Source: Hellea sp042093735
GTDB lineage: Bacteria; Pseudomonadota; Alphaproteobacteria; Caulobacterales; Maricaulaceae
DNA length: 64,000 nt
Assembly: GCA_042093735.1 (NCBI GenBank)
Contig: JBELEM010000004.1
Coordinates: 1 to 64,000, forward strand
Reading direction: 5' to 3'
This document shows, piece after piece, positions 62,871 to 64,000 of the stretch. Numbering within the stretch: position 1 is the first letter of the stretch; every line of letters starts with the position of its first letter. The notes under the pieces are model-generated. The model did no database searches. It was not told the DNA's origin and was given only the letters and a program-made list of their open reading frames with translations. The translations under genes and the position numbers were made by a program.

Positions 62871-64000
62871 ATGTCTGATACAAACTTTGACGTCATCATA
62901 ATAGGATCAGGTCCTGGTGGATATGTAACTGCCATCAGATCAAGTCAACTTGGTTTTAAAACAGCTATAATTGAAAAAGATAGTCTAGGCGGAGTTTGCT
63001 TGAACTGGGGCTGCATACCTACCAAAGCTCTCCTCAGATCAGCTGAAGTATATAGTAATATGAAGCACGCTGAGGACTATGGGTTATCGGCCTCACCACA
63101 ATTTAATCTAAAAAGTATAGTTCAAAGATCTCGAAATATTGCTAATCAGCTATCGGGAGGCATTAAGCATCTATTGAGCAAAAACAATGTAAAAATTATA
63201 GATGGTTTTGCATCTCTACAACCCGGAAAAGCAGCACCAGAAGTTCATGTTGAAGGAAAAATATACAATGCTAAGCATGTTATATTAGCAACAGGAGCAA
63301 GGGCTCGAACCATACCACAAGCTGGTTTAGAGCCAGACGGAAAGTATATATGGTCTGCAAAAGAGGCAATGATTCCTGACACTATGCCAAACAAACTTCT
63401 GGTTATCGGCTCTGGTGCCATTGGTATGGAATTTGCTTCATTTTATAATGCTTTTGGCTCAAAAGTTACAGTAGTTGAAATGGAAGATAGAATTTTACCT
63501 GCAGAAGATGAAGAAATATCTGTATTGGCTAAAAAAGCATTCTCTAAACGTGGAATAGAAATTATAACAAACTCAAAAGCAACTTTAAAAGTTGTAGAAA
63601 ATGGAGTTGAGGCAGTCCTCGAAAATATAAGTGAAAGTAATACAAAAACTTATGACAGAGTAATTCTTGCAATAGGTATTGTAGGAAACACTGAAAATAT
63701 AGGACTTGAAAAATTGGGTGTTAAAGTTAATAAAAATCACATTTCTATTAATGAGTTTAGCCAAACTGGTATTAAAGGATTATACGCTATAGGTGATGTG
63801 ACTACACCTCCCTGGCTAGCTCATAAGGCATCCCATGAAGGCATAATATGCATTGAAAAAATAGCGGGCAGAAACCCAGAGCCTCTTAATCCTATATCTA
63901 TTCCTGGCTGCACTTATTGCCACCCCCAGATTGCATCCGTGGGTTATACAGAAAAACAAGCAATAAAAGCAGGCTTCACTATAAAAGTCGGCAAGTTTCC
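62871..64000 (+). CDS. lpd: Dihydrolipoamide dehydrogenase, E3 (3' end outside window)
   Basis: Re-oxidises dihydrolipoyl groups with NAD+. The ATG at 62871 opens a frame that stays open to the window end (376 complete codons of about 465 expected). Seen: FAD motif VIIIGSGPGGYVTAI (about 8-22), the redox-active disulfide GGVCLNWGCIPTK (Cys43, Cys48), the NAD domain motif LLVIGSGAIGMEFASFYNAF (about 178-197), LAIGIVGNTENI, and YAIGDVTTPPWLAHKASHEG. The C-terminal interface domain with the catalytic His lies beyond base 64000. It is 46 bp after pdhC and last in the visible operon. Confidence 0.95.
   Translation, partial: MSDTNFDVIIIGSGPGGYVTAIRSSQLGFKTAIIEKDSLGGVCLNWGCIPTKALLRSAEVYSNMKHAEDYGLSASPQFNLKSIVQRSRNIANQLSGGIKHLLSKNNVKIIDGFASLQPGKAAPEVHVEGKIYNAKHVILATGARARTIPQAGLEPDGKYIWSAKEAMIPDTMPNKLLVIGSGAIGMEFASFYNAFGSKVTVVEMEDRILPAEDEEISVLAKKAFSKRGIEIITNSKATLKVVENGVEAVLENISESNTKTYDRVILAIGIVGNTENIGLEKLGVKVNKNHISINEFSQTGIKGLYAIGDVTTPPWLAHKASHEGIICIEKIAGRNPEPLNPISIPGCTYCHPQIASVGYTEKQAIKAGFTIKVGKF

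Noticed and set aside
1..64000. CRISPR arrays, prophage, insertion sequences, toxin-antitoxin or defence islands
   Set aside because: No regularly spaced repeats, transposase or integrase motifs, phage structural genes or defence-family proteins were seen on either strand.

Overview
This window is a stretch of AT-rich (by eye roughly 35-37% GC) chromosome from an alphaproteobacterium, probably a free-living aerobic marine type. The assignment rests on several lineage hallmarks: a separate petABC cytochrome bc1 operon next to trmL and hemF, an ATP12-type F1-ATPase chaperone, a pyruvate dehydrogenase E1-beta subunit carrying its own lipoyl domain, a DUF1491 gene, a zf-CHCC (NDUFS6-like) gene in front of polA, and an ScfR-type regulator beside the glyoxylate shunt. 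I cannot name the genus. No insertion sequence, prophage, CRISPR array, integron or rRNA operon is visible. No gene-free stretch exceeds 300 bases; the longest gaps are about 235 bp (53659-53893) and 198 bp (56571-56768).

Layout. 1-2.4 kb: end of coaBC, a small exported protein, dut and a MoeB/ThiF-like enzyme. 2.4-6.2 kb: nitroreductase, a GC-richer S46 dipeptidyl-peptidase and a membrane desaturase. 6.2-11.4 kb: tRNA-Leu(GAG), lipB, two DUF805 membrane proteins, ATP12 chaperone, RluC-type synthase, fluoride channel, AI-2E/PerM transporter. 11.5-14.3 kb: gluQ coupled to a Rieske oxygenase, then mtnP. 14.3-19.2 kb: petABC with its terminator, trmL, hemF, a TPR protein. 19.3-22 kb: fabA-fabB-fabI. 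22-26.7 kb (minus strand): zf-CHCC, polA, gpmA and a stand-alone RibD-type deaminase. 26.8-32.4 kb: ScfR-type regulator divergent from aceB-aceA, then gloB. 32.4-36 kb: prfA, DoxX, TonB receptor. 36-41.4 kb: GH42 beta-galactosidase, rfbC-rfbB-rfbD and an ABC ATPase as one tight unit. 41.4-47.7 kb: PiT phosphate transporter, MATE, DUF1491, a sensor-less histidine kinase, M13 lipoprotein peptidase. 47.7-53.7 kb: tripartite RND efflux operon. 53.9-56 kb: phoR-phoB. 56.1-64 kb: glycine-zipper lipoprotein, rpmF, eno, ftsB-like gene, and the pdh operon (pdhA, a MAPEG gene, pdhB, pdhC, lpd cut by the window end).

How it fits together. Enolase and phosphoglycerate mutase feed pyruvate to the pdh complex, whose lipoyl domains are modified by the LipB pathway. 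Acetyl-CoA can go to fatty acids (fabA/B/I, unsaturated route) or through the glyoxylate shunt (aceA/aceB), probably under the divergent ScfR-type regulator. Electrons pass through the bc1 complex. PhoRB and PiT concern phosphate; RND and MATE pumps export compounds; the TonB receptor and the S46 and M13 peptidases suggest use of dissolved organic matter.

I found no clearly new multi-gene system. The observations most worth checking are four same-strand TTTACAA repeats between the ScfR-type gene and aceB, an 11-bp inverted repeat ahead of the RND operon, the MAPEG gene translationally coupled inside the pdh operon, the Rieske oxygenase coupled to gluQ, the stand-alone RibD deaminase domain, and the GC-rich S46 peptidase.
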